A stretch of 64,000 bases of DNA from Balanoglossus misakiensis (GCA_040954595.2 CM082580.2:1364001-1428000); one strand, 5' to 3'. Counted from the stretch's first letter, positions 30,001 through 41,872 are shown. Program-made: numbers and translations. Notes: generated by a model not told the origin, from the sequence alone.

Positions 30001-33000
30001 TTGTCATTTTTTGATGATTTTCACCCATGATTTTTTTCAAAAATCGACGAAATTTTGAGATTTTGCAAAGTCGAAAATGTGTCATTTTTTGATGATTTTC
30101 ACCCATGATTTTTTTCAAAAATCGACAAAATTTTGAGATTTTGCAAATTCGAAAATTTGTAATTTTTTGATGATTTTCACCCATGTTTTTTTTCAAAAAT
30201 CAACGAACCCATGATTTTTTTTCAAAAATCGACAAAATTTTGAGATTTTGCAAAGTCGAAAATTTGTCATTTTTTGATGATTTTCACCCATGATTTTTCT
30301 CAAAAATCGACGAAATTTTGAGATTTTGCAAAGTCGAAAATTTGTAATTTTTTGATGATTTTCACCCATGATTTTTTTTCAAAAATCGACGAAATTTTGA
30401 GATTTTGCAAAGTCGAAAATTTGTCATTTATTAATGATTTTCACCCATGATTTTTTTTCAAAAATCGACAAAATTTTGAGATTTTGCAAAGTCGAAAATT
30501 TGTAATTTTTTGATGATTTTCACCCATGTTTTTTTTCAAAATTGAACGAACCCATGATTTTTTTCAAAAATCGAAGAAATTTTGAGATTTTGCAAATTCG
30601 AAAATTTGTCATTTTTTGATGATTTTCACCCATGTTTTTTTTTCCAAAATCGACGAAATTTTGAGATTTTGCAAAGTCGAAAATTTGTCATTTTTTGATG
30701 ATTTTTTCCCATGATTTTGTTTTTCAAAAATCGACCAAATTTTGAGATTTTGCAAAGACAAAAAATTGTCATTTTTTGATGATTTTCACCCATGATTTTT
30801 TTCAAAAATCGACGAAATTTTGAGATTTTGCAAAGACGAAAATTTGTCGTTTTTTGATGATTTTCACCCATGATTTTTCTCAAAAATCGACGAAATTTTG
30901 AGATTTTGCAAAGTCAAAAATTTGTCATTATTTGATGATTTTCACCCATGATTTTTTTCAAAAATCGACGAAATTTAAGATTTTGCAAAGTCGAAAATTT
31001 GTCATTTTTTGATGATTTTCACCCATGATTTTTTTCAAAAATCGACGAAATTTTGAGATTTTGCAAAGTCGAAAATTTGTCATTTTTTGATGATTTTCAC
31101 CCATGATTTTTTTCAAAAATCGACAAAATTTTTAGATTTTGCAAAGTCGAAAATTTGTAATTTTTTGATGATTTTTACCCATGATTTTTTTTTCAAAAAT
31201 CGACGAAATTTTGAGATTTTGCAAAGACGAAACTTTTTAATTTTTTGATGATTTTCACCCATGACTTTTTTTCAAAAATTTACGAAATTTTGAGATTTTG
31301 CAAAGTCGAAAATTTGTCATTTTTTGATGATTTTCACCTATGATTTTTTTCAAAAATCGACGAAATTTTGAGATTTTGCAAAGTCGAAAATTTGTCATTT
31401 TTTGATGATTTTCACCCATGATTTTTTTCAAAAATCGACAAAATTTTTAGATTTCGCAAAGTCGACAATTTGTCATTTTTTGATGATTTTCACCATGATT
31501 TTTTTTTAAAAAATGACGAAATTTTGAGATTTTGCAAAGACGAAAATTTGTCATTTTTTGATGATTTTCACCCATGATTTTTTTTCAAAAATGTACGAAA
31601 TTTTGAGATTTTGCAAAGTCGAAAATTTGTAATTTTTTGATGATTTTCACCAATGTTTTTTTTTTAAAAATCAACGAACCCATGATTTTTTTCAAAAATT
31701 GACACCAATGTTTTTTTTTTAAAATCAACGAACTCATGATTTTTTTAAAAAATTGACATTTTGAGATTTTGCAAAGTCGAAAATTTGTCATTTTTTGATG
31801 ATTTTCACCATGATTGTTTTTTTCAAAAATCGACAAAATTTTTAGATTTTGCAAAGTCGAAAATTTGTAATTTTTTGATGATTTTTACCCATGATTTTTT
31901 TTTCCAAAAATCGACGAAATTTTGAGATTTTGCAAAGACGAAAATTTGTAATTTTTTGATGATTTTCACCCATGACTTTTTTTCAAAAATTTACGAAATT
32001 TTGAGATTTTGCAAAGTCGAAAATTTGTCATTTTTTGATGATTTTTTCCCATGATTTTGTTTTTCAAAAATCGACCAAATTTTGGGATTTTGCAAAGACG
32101 AAAATTTGTCATTTTTTGATGATTTTCACCCATGATTTTTTTCAAAAATCGACGAACCCATGATTTTTTTTTCCAAAATCTACGAAATTTTGAGATTTTG
32201 CAAAGTCGAAAATTTGTAATTTTTTGATGATTTTCACCCATGTTTTTTTTTCCAAAATCGACGAAATTTTGAGATTTTGCAAATTCGAAAATTTGTAATT
32301 TTTTGATGATTTTCACCCATGTTTTTTTTCAAAAATCAACGAACCCATGATTTTTTTTCAAAAATCGACAAAATTTTGAGATTTTGCAAAGTCGAAAATT
32401 TGTCATTTTTTGATGATTTTCACCCATGATTTTTCTCAAAAATCGACGAAATTTTGAGATTTTGCAAAGTCGAAAATTTGTAATTTTTTGATGATTTTCA
32501 CCCATGATTTTTTTTCAAAAATCGACGAAATTTTGAGATTTTGCAAAGTCGAAAATTTGTCATTTATTAATGATTTTCACCCATGATTTTTTTTCAAAAA
32601 TCGACAAAATTTTGAGATTTTGCAAAGTCGAAAATTTGTAATTTTTTGATGATTTTCACCCATGTTTTTTTTCAAAATTGAACGAACCCATGATTTTTTT
32701 CAAAAATCGACGAAATTTTGAGATTTTGCAAAGTCGAAAATTTGTCATTTTTTGATGATTTTCACCCATGATTTTTTTCAAAAATCGACAAAATTTTTAG
32801 ATTTTGCAAAGTCGAAAATTTGTAATTTTTTGATGATTTTTACCCATGATTTTTTTTTTCAAAAATCGACGAAATTTTGAGATTTTGCAAAGACGAAAAT
32901 TTGTAATTTTTTGATGATTTTCACCCATGACTTTTTTTCAAAAATTTACGAAATTTTGAGATTTTGCAAAGTCGAAAATTTGTCATTTTTTGATGATTTT

Positions 33001-35009
33001 CACCCATGTTTTTTTTTCAAAAATCAACGAACCCATGATTTTTTTTCAAAAATCTACGAAATTTTGAGATTTTGCAAAGTCGAAAATTTGTCATTTTTTG
33101 ATGATTTTCACCCATGATTTTTTTCAAAAATCGACAAAATTTTTAGATTTTGCAAAGTCGAAAATTTGTATTTTTTTGATGATTTTTACCCATGATTTTT
33201 TTTTTCAAAAATCGACGAAATTTTGAGATTTTGCAAAGACGAAAATTTGTAATTTTTTGATGATTTTCACCCATGTTTTTTTTTCAAAAATCAACGAACC
33301 CATGATTTTTTTTCAAAAATCGACAATATTTTGAGATTTTGCAAAGTTGAACATTTGTCATTTGTTGATGATTTTCACCCATGTTTTTTTTTTCAAAAAT
33401 GGACGAACCCATGTTTTTTTTTTTCAAAAATCGACGAATTTTTGAAAATTTTGTTAAGTCGAAAATTTGTAATTTTTTTGATGATTTCCCCCCCCCCCAC
33501 GATTTTTTTTTTCAAAAATCGACGAAATTTTGAGATTTTGCAAAGTTGAACATTTGTCATTTGTTGATGATTTTCACCCATGTTTTTTTTTTCAAAAATG
33601 GACGAACCCATGTTTTTTTTTTTAAAATCGACGAATTTTTCAAAATTTTGCAAAGTCGAAAATTTGTCATTTTTTTGATGATTTCCCCCCCCCCATGATT
33701 TTTCTCAAAAATCGACGAAATTTTGAGATTTTGCAAAGTCGAAAATTTGTAATTTTTTGATGATTTTCACCCATGATTTTTTTTCAAAAATCGACGAAAT
33801 TTTGAGATTTTGCAAAGTCGAAAATTTGTCATTTATTAATGATTTTCACCCATGATTTTTTTTCAAAAATCGACAAAATTTTGAGATTTTGCAAAGTCGA
33901 AAATTTGTAATTTTTTGATGATTTTCACCCATATTTTTTTTCAAAATTGAACGAACCCATGATTTTTTTCAAAAATCGACGAAATTTTGAGATTTTGCAA
34001 AGTCGAAAATTTGTCTTTTTTTGACGATTTTACCCATGATTTTTTTCAGAAATCGACGAAATTTTGAGATTTTGCAAAGTCGAAACTTTGTCTTTTTTGA
34101 TGATTTTCACTCATTATTTTTTTCAAAAATCGACGAAATTTTCAGTTTTTGCAAAGTCGAAAATTTGTCATTTTTTGAAGATTTTCACCCGTTTTTTTTC
34201 AAAAATCGACGAACCCATGATTTTTTTCAAAATCGACGAAATTTTGAGATTTTCCAAAGTCGAAAATTTGTCATTTGTTGATGATTTTCATCAGCTATAA
34301 CCCATTTTTTTTTCAAAAATCGACGAATTTTTGAAAATTTTGCAAAGTCGAAAATTTGTCATTTTTTGATGATTTTCACCCATGATTTTTTTCAAAAATC
34401 GACGAAATTTTGAGATTATGCAAAGTCGAACATTTTTCATTTATTGATGATTTTTACCCATGTTTTTTTTTCCAAAATCGACGATATTTTGAGATTTTGC
34501 AAAGTCGAAAATTTGTCATTTTTTTATGATTTCCCCCCCCCCCCCACGATTTTTTTTTTTAAAAATCGACGAAAATCTCGAAGTTCTTGCAAAGTCGAAA
34601 ATTTGTCATTTTTTGATGATTTTCACCCATGATTTTTTTTTAAAAATTGACGAACCCATACTTTTTTCAAAATCGACAAAATTTTGAGATTTTGCAGTCG
34701 AAAATTTGTCATTTTTCGATGATTTTCATCCATGTTTTTTTTCAAAAATCGACGAAATTTTGAGATTTTGCAAAGTCGAAAATTTGTCATTTTTTGATGA
34801 TTTTCACCCATGATTTTTCTCAAAAATCGACGAAATTTAGAGATTTTGCTAAGTCGAAAATTTGTCATTTTTTGATGATTTTCACCCATGATTTTTTTTT
34901 TCAAAAATCGACAAAATTCCCATTTTTTGAAGATTTTCTCCCATGTTTTTTTTCAAAAATCGACGAACCCATGATTTTTTTTCAAAATCGACGAAATTTT
35001 GAGATTTTG
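27001..35009 (+). repeat. Satellite, right part of forward array
   Basis: The first half repeats material from 13.8-18.9 kb at an offset of about 13.4-13.5 kb (17,161 to 30,626; 18,213 to 31,585). From 33,330 the C-tract subfamily of 19-20 kb returns in shortened form, and from 34,000 the diverged units of 20.0-21.0 kb return with internal deletions. Units become irregular over the last kilobase, up to the fold-back point. Confidence 0.85.
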
Positions 35010-35070
35010 CAAAATCTCAATATTTCGTCGATTTTGAAAAAAATCATGGGTTCTTGCAAAATCTCAAAAT
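34950..35070. repeat. Fold-back (head-to-head) junction of the satellite
   Basis: The centre GAGATTTTG/CAAAATCTC is a perfect 18 bp palindrome at 35,001-35,018. Outward from it the two sides pair almost perfectly for about 60 bp each (cgacgaaatttt on the left, aatatttcgtcg on the right, then the T-run against the A-run and aacccatgat against atcatgggtt). To the left all units read forward and to the right they read in reverse, so this is where the array reverses direction. Confidence 0.9.
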
Positions 35071-35940
35071 TTCGTCGATTTTGAAAAAAATCATGGGTTC
35101 GTTGAATTTTGAAAAAAAAAACATGGATGAAAATCATCAAAAAATGACAAATTTTCGACTTTGCAAAATCTCAAAATTTCGTCGATTTTGGAAAAAAATC
35201 ATGGGTTCGTCGATTTTTGCAAAAAATCATGGGTGAAAATCATCAAAAAATGACAAATTTTCGACTTTGCAAAATCTCAAAATTTCGTCGAATTTGAAAA
35301 AAATCATGGGTTCTTGCAAAATCTCAAAATTTCGTCGATTTTGAAAACAATCATGGGTTCGTTGAATTGTGAAAAAAAACATGGATGAAAATCATCAAAA
35401 AATGACAAATTTTCGACTTTGCAAAATCTCAAAATTTCGTCGATTTTGAAAAAAAATTATGGGTTCGTCGATTTTTGAAAAAAAAAAATGGGTGAAAATC
35501 ATCAAAATGACCAATGTTCGACTTTGCAAATCTCAAAATTTCGTCGATTTTTGAAATAAAAAATCATGGGCTATAGCTCATGAAAATCATCAACAAATGT
35601 CAAATTTTCAACTTTGCGAAATCTCAAAATATCGTCGATTTTTGAAAAAAAAACATGGGTTCGTCGATTTTGAAAAAAAAATCATGGGCTATAGCTCATG
35701 AAAATCATCAACAAATGTCAAATTTTCAACTTTGCGAAATCTCAAAATTTCGTCGATTTTGAAAAAAATTATGGGTTCGTCGATTTTTGAAAAAAATCAT
35801 GGGTGAAAATCATCAAAAAATGACAAATTTTCGACTGCAAAATCTCAAAATTTCGTCGATTTCGAAAAAAATCATGGGTTCGTCGATTTTTGAAAAAAAA
35901 ACATGGGTGAAAATCATCAAAAAATTACAAATTTTCGACT
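35010..35940 (-). repeat. Satellite array, inverted orientation (part 1)
   Basis: Units read as the reverse complement of the main array (aaaatctcaaaatttcgtcg, tcatgggtgaaaatcatc). Diverged variants such as gggctatagctcatgaaaat and cgactgcaaaatctc occur here. The same variants dominate the segment right of the inserted element, so both belong to one inverted block. It ends at the ACT target duplication at 35,938-35,940. Confidence 0.95.
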
Positions 35941-36800
35941 TAGTGTGGTATGATGTGTATTCCCGTAGGATTTTTGTGCTAAAATTGATTTTTTTGCTGT
36001 TTTGGCTTCTACGGGGACCCAACTACCCGAAAATGATGGGGTGCAATTTTAAGGGCCCCTCCATCATATTTTTCTGGGGGGGGGGGTACTTCCGTTTTGT
36101 GGTATGATGTGTATTCCCGTAGGATTTTTCTGCTAAAATTGATTTTTTTTGCTGTTTGGCTTCAATGGGGACCCAACTACCCAAAAATCATGGGGTGCAA
36201 TTTTTAGGGCCCCTCCATCAATTTTTTTCGGGGGGTCTCTTCTGTTTTGGTCACTCGAGGATATTTGTTCACCTATTTACTCTATCATCATGGGAATTTG
36301 GGCTACAATTAATTTGTTTTTGTTGTGTTTGCTTTGGAGGAGACCAACCTGGCCAAAAATAATCGGGTGCAAATTATAGGGCCCCTCCATCATTTTTTAT
36401 TTGGGGGGGGGGGGCACTTCCATTTTGGCCACTCCGAAGTTGTTTGTTGGCCTATTTACTCCCTTCTCATAGAATATTTTGCTAAAAATATTATTTTTCT
36501 TTGATGTTTTGGTTTCAATGGGGCTCCACCAGAACTAAAATGATGGGGTTCAAATTTTTGGAACCTTCCATCATGTCTTGGGGGGGGGGAGGGTAATCAT
36601 TTCTGTTTTGGCCACCCTGAAGATACTTATTCACCTATTTACTATACGGTTAGTATTGTCGTGGTATTTCTTGCAATTTGGTTTGCTCCTTTGGCTTGAA
36701 TGCAGACTGACTGCCGAAAAGTGATGGTGTGCAAAATGTTGGACCCCTTTACCACATTTTTTGGTGGGGGGGGGGGGGGTTCTCTATATTTGTTTTCGCC
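35941..36800 (+). repeat. Left long inverted repeat of the fold-back element
   Basis: About five degenerate tandem units of ~155-185 bp. Each contains ggtatgatgtgtattcccg or a diverged version, a gctgttttggcttc segment, the hallmark gggcccctccatca, and a run of 9-14 G followed by acttccgttttg. The first two units start at 35,946 and 36,101 (155 bp apart). Units grow more diverged toward the interior. Confidence 0.85.
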
Positions 36801-37124
36801 AACCCGTTGTAACAGTAGTTTTTTTTTATCTTAGATTTTTTCGTTTATTCTAAATTTAGTATACTAAGGTAAATTAAAACTCCTTTATATATAATAAAGT
36901 ACATAATGTGTATTTTAGTTTATTTTCCGAGCTACAGTCCCATCTCATAAAATGGACCCTTGAGGCACCCTCCCTACCACGGACGGTGCAATAAACAACC
37001 CAAGAAGCATAACGATTCTTTTCTGATATCTTGGTATTCTCAATCATCATTTTCACGAAACCCAGTTCTGTTTGATCTACTCATCGCCAGTGTCGTTATC
37101 TTCAAGAACATTTCCCCCTGGTTT

Positions 37125-37364
37125 TCAGTCTCCACCATAGCATTTGCAGAGGGGAGTACATAGTAAATCATTCTTTGAGCAACTGCAACGTCCCCTACAA
37201 CCTGCTTTGCAGCCACATTTGATAAGCTCTAGTACTGCCTTTGGTGCAGGGAGAGCAAGACATTTTACTGGATAAAACACGCCATTCTCCGATTTCCACC
37301 CATTCTTTTTGATTGGGGGAAGTTCAGGACAATTTGTTGCGTATGATTTATCTCTCATTGTGAT
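37125..37364 (-). pseudogene. CXC-like cysteine-rich protein fragment
   Basis: A short open frame on the minus strand encodes a dense cysteine motif near its C-terminal end: CGCKAGCRGRCSCSKN followed by CTPLCKCYGGD. Spacing of the type CxCxxxCxxxCxC...CxxxCxC resembles the tesmin/TSO1 CXC (CRC) zinc-binding motif, which is also seen at the C-terminus of some transposon-encoded proteins. An in-frame stop lies about eight codons before the first methionine, and another follows the motif. No upstream exon is recognisable, so this is most likely the remnant C-terminus of a gene once carried by the fold-back element. A host exon is possible but less likely. The general protein family is a motif-level guess. 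Confidence 0.5.
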
Positions 37365-37915
37365 GAAGGGGTGGCACCCTTTTCACAGATCACGCAAATC
37401 TTATTTTTATCTACATATTAATTCTGTAGTTTATTGCAAAATGTCCTAATAGCTATCGAACTGGAACGTAAAACGCTGCTTACGGTGCTAAGAAAATAGC
37501 CAATATGTATTTAGTAATAAAACTGAGATGTAGTTCACAGACTTGTTTTATTTTCAGTAGTATTGAGCTACAAAATGAGCCAAATTTGATATTGTTAATG
37601 TTTACCAAAACAAGTTTTAGAAGTAAGACATAGTTCAAGGGCTTTTTACAGCACTATTTTGCTATTGGCATGAAAATTTTGAAAATACTACTTTAAAATA
37701 GACAATACTTCAACTGATATGGCTTTATTTACGACAGTATTTAACTTTGAAATGAGTTCAACTGAATATCGTTTTAATACCCCAAAAAACAAGTGTTGAT
37801 TAAAACGTACTTCAGAGTTTATGCACAGACTTATATCGATGAGAATTTTAGTACAATGGTAAATATCTCAGACATTGATTGTGCTACGAAAGAATAAACA
37901 ACTCTTAACGAAAAA

Positions 37916-37949
37916 GTTACCAGAATCATATGCATATGATTCTGGTAAC
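37916..37949. repeat. Perfect 34 bp palindrome
   Basis: GTTACCAGAATCATATG is followed immediately by its exact reverse complement, with no loop. It lies in the interior of the fold-back element, outside the long inverted repeats. Confidence 0.95.
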
Positions 37950-38279
37950 TCACGGCCCCTCGGGTGTAATAAACGGCTGCTATGGCCCTCATGGCCAGGC
38001 AATAGGTGTTCACTATTTGGTATAGCCTAGTATACTATATTTTTGTAAACCATAGAAAACATGAGTGTGGTGATGAGTTGGGTGGCGGTCCAAGGTGAGG
38101 GGAGGTATATTATGCTAAGTCCAAACCAGAGAGATATTTGTGGTTGATTTGTTAGTGTCAAAATTCAACTAAGTATATTTATAAAAATAAGATAGCGCTG
38201 TAGTATATATGACAACTGATACAAATGTAGGTAACTGATATGTTTACCCATAAACCGTCTAATATTTAAGATTCCCAAT

Positions 38280-39092
38280 ATGTGGAGAGGCCCTAAAATT
38301 TGACCTCATTTTTGAGCAGTTAGGTCCCCATAGAAGTTAAAAAAAAAGAAATTGGAAGAAATCCTTTACAAATACACATGTCACACTATGAACAAATATC
38401 TCCAGGGCTGCTAAAACTAAAGTGACCCCCCCCCCCCCCCCTGCAAGAAAATGTGATGGAGGGGTCCAACAAATTGATTTCCATCATTTTGGGGATGTTT
38501 ATTCATCATTGAAACCAAAACAGCAAACAAAACAAATAACTATTAGCAAAAACTCCTACGAGAATACACGGTATAGGTGAACAAATACCGTTAAGATTGT
38601 CGGAATGTAAGTGCCCCCCCCCCCCCACAAATGTAATAGAGGGGCCCTAAAATTTGCATGTGATCTTTTGTGACCAGGTGTCAAAACAGCAAAAAAAAAA
38701 TTCTTTAGCAGAAAATTCTACGAAAATGGAGTAGATAGGTGAATAAATATCTTCGGGGAGGCCAAAACAGGAGTGACGACCCCCCCCCCGAAAAAATATG
38801 ATGGAGGGGCCCTAAAAATTGCACCCCATCATTTTCGGGTAGTTGGGTCCCCATAGAAGCCAAAACAGCAAAAAAATCAATTTTAGCACAAAAATCCTAC
38901 GGGAATACACATCATACCACAAAACGGAAGTACCCCCCCCCCCCCGAGAAAAATATGATGGAGGGGCCCTTAAAATTTCACCCCATCATTTTCGGGTAGT
39001 TGGGTCCCAATAGAAGCCAAAACAGCAAAAAAATCAATTTTAGCACAACAATCCTACGGGAGCTGTTTTTCATGACATACCATACCGCACTA
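38280..39092 (-). repeat. Right long inverted repeat of the fold-back element
   Basis: Reverse-complement copies of the left-arm units: runs of C (38,427; 38,615; 38,780; 38,935), tgatggaggggccct, gggtccccatagaagcc, and catcataccac at the outer edge. The outermost units match the left arm closely; the inner ones are strongly diverged. The very outer ~40 bp (ctgtttttcatgacatacc) differs from the left end apart from the last ~12 bp. Confidence 0.85.
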
Positions 39093-41872
39093 ACTGCAAA
39101 ATCTCAAAATTTGGTCGATTTTTGAAAAAAATCATGGTGAAAATCATCAAAAAATGACAAATTTTTGATTTTGCAAAATCTCAAAATTTCGTCGATTTTG
39201 AAAAAAATTATGGGTTCGTCGATTTTTGAAAAAAAACATGGGTGAATTTTCGACTTTGCAAAATCTCAAAATTTCATCGATTTTGAAAAAAATCATGGGT
39301 TCGTTGATTTTTTTAAAAAACATGGGTGAATTTTCGACTTTGCAAAATCTCAAAATTTCGTCGATTTGGAAAAAAAATCATGGGTTCGTTGATTTTTAAA
39401 AAAAAACATGGGTGAAAATCATCAAAAAATGAAAAATTTTCGACTTTGCAAAACCTCAAAATTTCGTCGATTTTGAAAAAAATCATGGGTTCGTCGATTT
39501 TTGTAAAAAAATCATGGGTGAAAATCATCAAAAAATGACAAATTTTCGATTTTCCAAATCTCAAAAGTTCGCCGATTTTGAAAAAAAATCATGGGTTCGT
39601 CGATTGTTTAAAAAAAACATGGGTGAAAATCAACAAAATGACAAATTTTCGACTGCAAAATCTCAAAATTTCGTCGATTTTTGAAAAAAAAATCATTGGC
39701 TGTAGCTCATGAAAATCATCAACAAATGTCAAATTTTCAACTTTGCGAAATCTCAAAATATCGTCGATTTTTGAAAAAAAAACCATGGGTTCGTCGATTT
39801 TTGAAAAAAAACATGGGTGAAAATCATCAAAAAATGACAAATTTTCGACTTTGCAAAATGTCAAAATTTCGTAGATTTTGAAAAAAATTATGGGTTCGTC
39901 GATTTTTGAAAAAAATCATGGGTGAAAATCTTCAAAAAATGACAAATTTTCGACTGCAAAATCTCAAAATTTCGTCGATTTTCGAAAAAAAATAATGGGT
40001 GAAAATCATCAAAAAAATGACAAATTTTTGATTTTGCAAAATCTCAAAATTTCGTCGATTTTGAAAAAAAATCACGGGTTCGTCGATTTTTTAAAAAAAC
40101 ATGAGTGAAAACCATCAAAAAATGACAAATTTAAGACTGCAAAATCTTAAAATTTCGTCGACTTTTGAAAAAAAGCATGGGTTCGTTGATTTTTTAAAAA
40201 AACATGGGTGAAAATCATCAAAAATTTACAAATTTTCGACTGCAAAATCTCAAAATTTCGTCGATTTTTGAAAAAAAAATCATGGGTGAAAATCCTCAAA
40301 AAAACGACAAATTTTTGATTTTGCAAAATTTCAAAATTTCGTCGATTTTGAAAAAAAATCATGGGTTCGTTGATTTTTTAAAAAAACATGGGTGAAAATC
40401 ATCAAAAAATGAAAAATTTTCGACTTTGCAAAATCTCAAAATTTCGTCGATTTTGAAAAAAATTATGGGTTCGTCGATTTTTGAAAAAAAATCATGGGTG
40501 AAAATCATCAAAAAATGACAAATTTTCGATTTTGCAAAATCTCAAAAGTTCGTCGATTTTGAAAAAAAATCATGGGTTCGTCGATTGTTTAAAAAAAACA
40601 TGGGTGAAAATCAACAAAATGACAAATTTTCGACTGCAAAATCTCAAAATTTCGTCGATTTTTGAAAAAAAAATCATAGGCTATAGCTCATGAAAATCAT
40701 CAACAAATGTCAAATTTTCAACTTTGCGAAATCTCAAAATATCGTCGATTTTTGAAAAAAAAAAACATGGGTGAAAATCATCAAAAAATGACAAATTTTC
40801 GACTTTGCAAAATCTCAAAATTTCGTCGATTTTGAAAAAAAATATGGGTTCGTCGATTTTTGAAAAAAATCATGGGTGAAAATCATCAAAAAATGACAAA
40901 TTTTCGACTGCAAATCTCAAAATTTCGTCGATTTTTGAAAAAAAATCATGGGTGAAAATCATCAAAAAAATGACAAATTTTTGATTTTGCAAAATCTCAA
41001 AAATCACGGGTTCGTCGATTTTGAAAAAAATCACGGGTTCGTCGATTTTTTAAAAAAACATGGGTGAAAACCATCAAAAAATGACAAATTTTCGACTGCA
41101 AAATCTCAAAATTTCGTCGATTTTTGAAAAAAAACATGCGTTCGTCGATTTCTGAAAAAAAAAATTTTTGATTTTGCAAAATCTCAAAAATCACGGGTTC
41201 GTCGATTTTGAAAAAAATCACGGGTTCGTCGATTTTTTAAAAAAACATGGGTGAAAACCATCAAAAAATGACAAATTTTCGACTGCAAAATCTCAAAATT
41301 TCGTCGATTTTTGAAAAAAAACATGCGTTCGTCGATTTCTGAAAAAAAAACATGGGTGAAAATCATCAAAAAATGACAAATTTTTGATTTTGCAAAATCT
41401 CAAAATTTCGTCGATTTTGAAAAAAAATCACGGGTTCGTCGATTTTTTAAAAAAACATGGGTGAAAACCATCAAAAAATGACAAATTTAAGACTGCAAAA
41501 TCTCAAAATTTCGTCGACTTTTGAAAAAAAACATCGGTTCGTCGATTTTTGAAAAAAAAACATGGGTGAAAATCATCAAAAAATGAAACATTTTAGACTG
41601 CAAAATCTCAAAATTTCGTCGATTTTGAAAAAAATTATGGGTTCGTCGATTTTTAAAAAAAAATCATGGGTGAAAATCATAAAAAAATGACAAATTTTCG
41701 AGTTTGCAAAATCTCAAAATTTCGTAGATTTTTGAAAAAAATCATGGGTGAAAATCATCAAAAAATGAAAAATTTTCGACTTTGCATAATCTCAAAATTT
41801 CGTCGATTTTGAAAAAAATCATTGGTTCGTCGATTTTTGAAAAAAAAAACATCGGTGAAAATCACCAAAAAA
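39093..41872 (-). repeat. Satellite array, inverted orientation (part 2)
   Basis: Continuation of the inverted block after the inserted element, beginning with the duplicated ACT. Units are diverged and irregular. They include forms with truncated cgactgcaaaatctc, the ggctatagctcatg variant at about 40,679, and a small tandem duplication near 40,990-41,350 (aaaatcacgggttcgtcg repeated with a ~180 bp period). The array decays into unrelated sequence at about 41,872. Confidence 0.93.

Larger units (their letters stand above)
1..35009 (+). repeat. Satellite array, forward orientation
   Basis: The whole stretch is a tandem array. The common unit is 78-79 bp and can be followed by its start attttgcaaagtcgaaaatt, a middle tgatgattttcacccatga, and an end caaaaatcgacgaaattttg. 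At intervals a ~108 bp long unit appears, carrying an extra ~30 bp copy of the caaaaatcaacgaacccatg segment. The unit looks like two related halves, since tcgaaaatttg and tcgacgaaattttg resemble each other. Short runs of A or T recur at about helical spacing. 78 and 108 are multiples of three, so long spurious reading frames run through the array on both strands; they contain no start or splice context and are not annotated as genes. I see no unrelated sequence inside this span. The left edge lies outside the window. Confidence 0.97.
35941..39092. mobile_element. Fold-back-type transposon inserted in the satellite
   Basis: A 3,152 bp element interrupts a satellite unit. The left end starts TAGTGTGGTATG. 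The right end, read on the opposite strand, starts TAGTGCGGTATGG. Both flanks carry ACT (35,938-35,940 and 39,093-39,095). Removing the element plus one ACT restores the normal satellite variant cgactgcaaaatctc. The termini are ~0.8 kb inverted repeats made of several ~155-185 bp tandem units, the architecture of fold-back elements, of which the sea urchin TU elements are a known animal example. The 3 bp duplication also fits Harbinger- or CACTA-type elements, so the superfamily is open. The interior holds only a broken coding fragment, so the copy is probably non-autonomous. Confidence 0.82.

Noticed and set aside
2207-34904. Many 60-144 codon open frames in the satellite encoding repeats such as FRLCKISKFRRFLKK
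   Set aside because: They exist because the 78 and 108 bp units are multiples of three and poor in stops. They occur on both strands, lack start or splice context, and are copies of one repeat. A repetitive protein gene is not supported.
1-35009. CRISPR array
   Set aside because: The tandem units are contiguous variants of one sequence with no unique spacers, and the setting is a eukaryotic genome.
1-35009. CENP-B box
   Set aside because: ttcgtcgatttttg resembles the first half of the box, but the CGGG part is absent from the unit.
35941-39092. G-quadruplex structures in the fold-back arms
   Set aside because: Each unit carries one long G-run, and runs are ~150 bp apart. That does not match the usual four-run, short-loop pattern, although intermolecular forms cannot be excluded.
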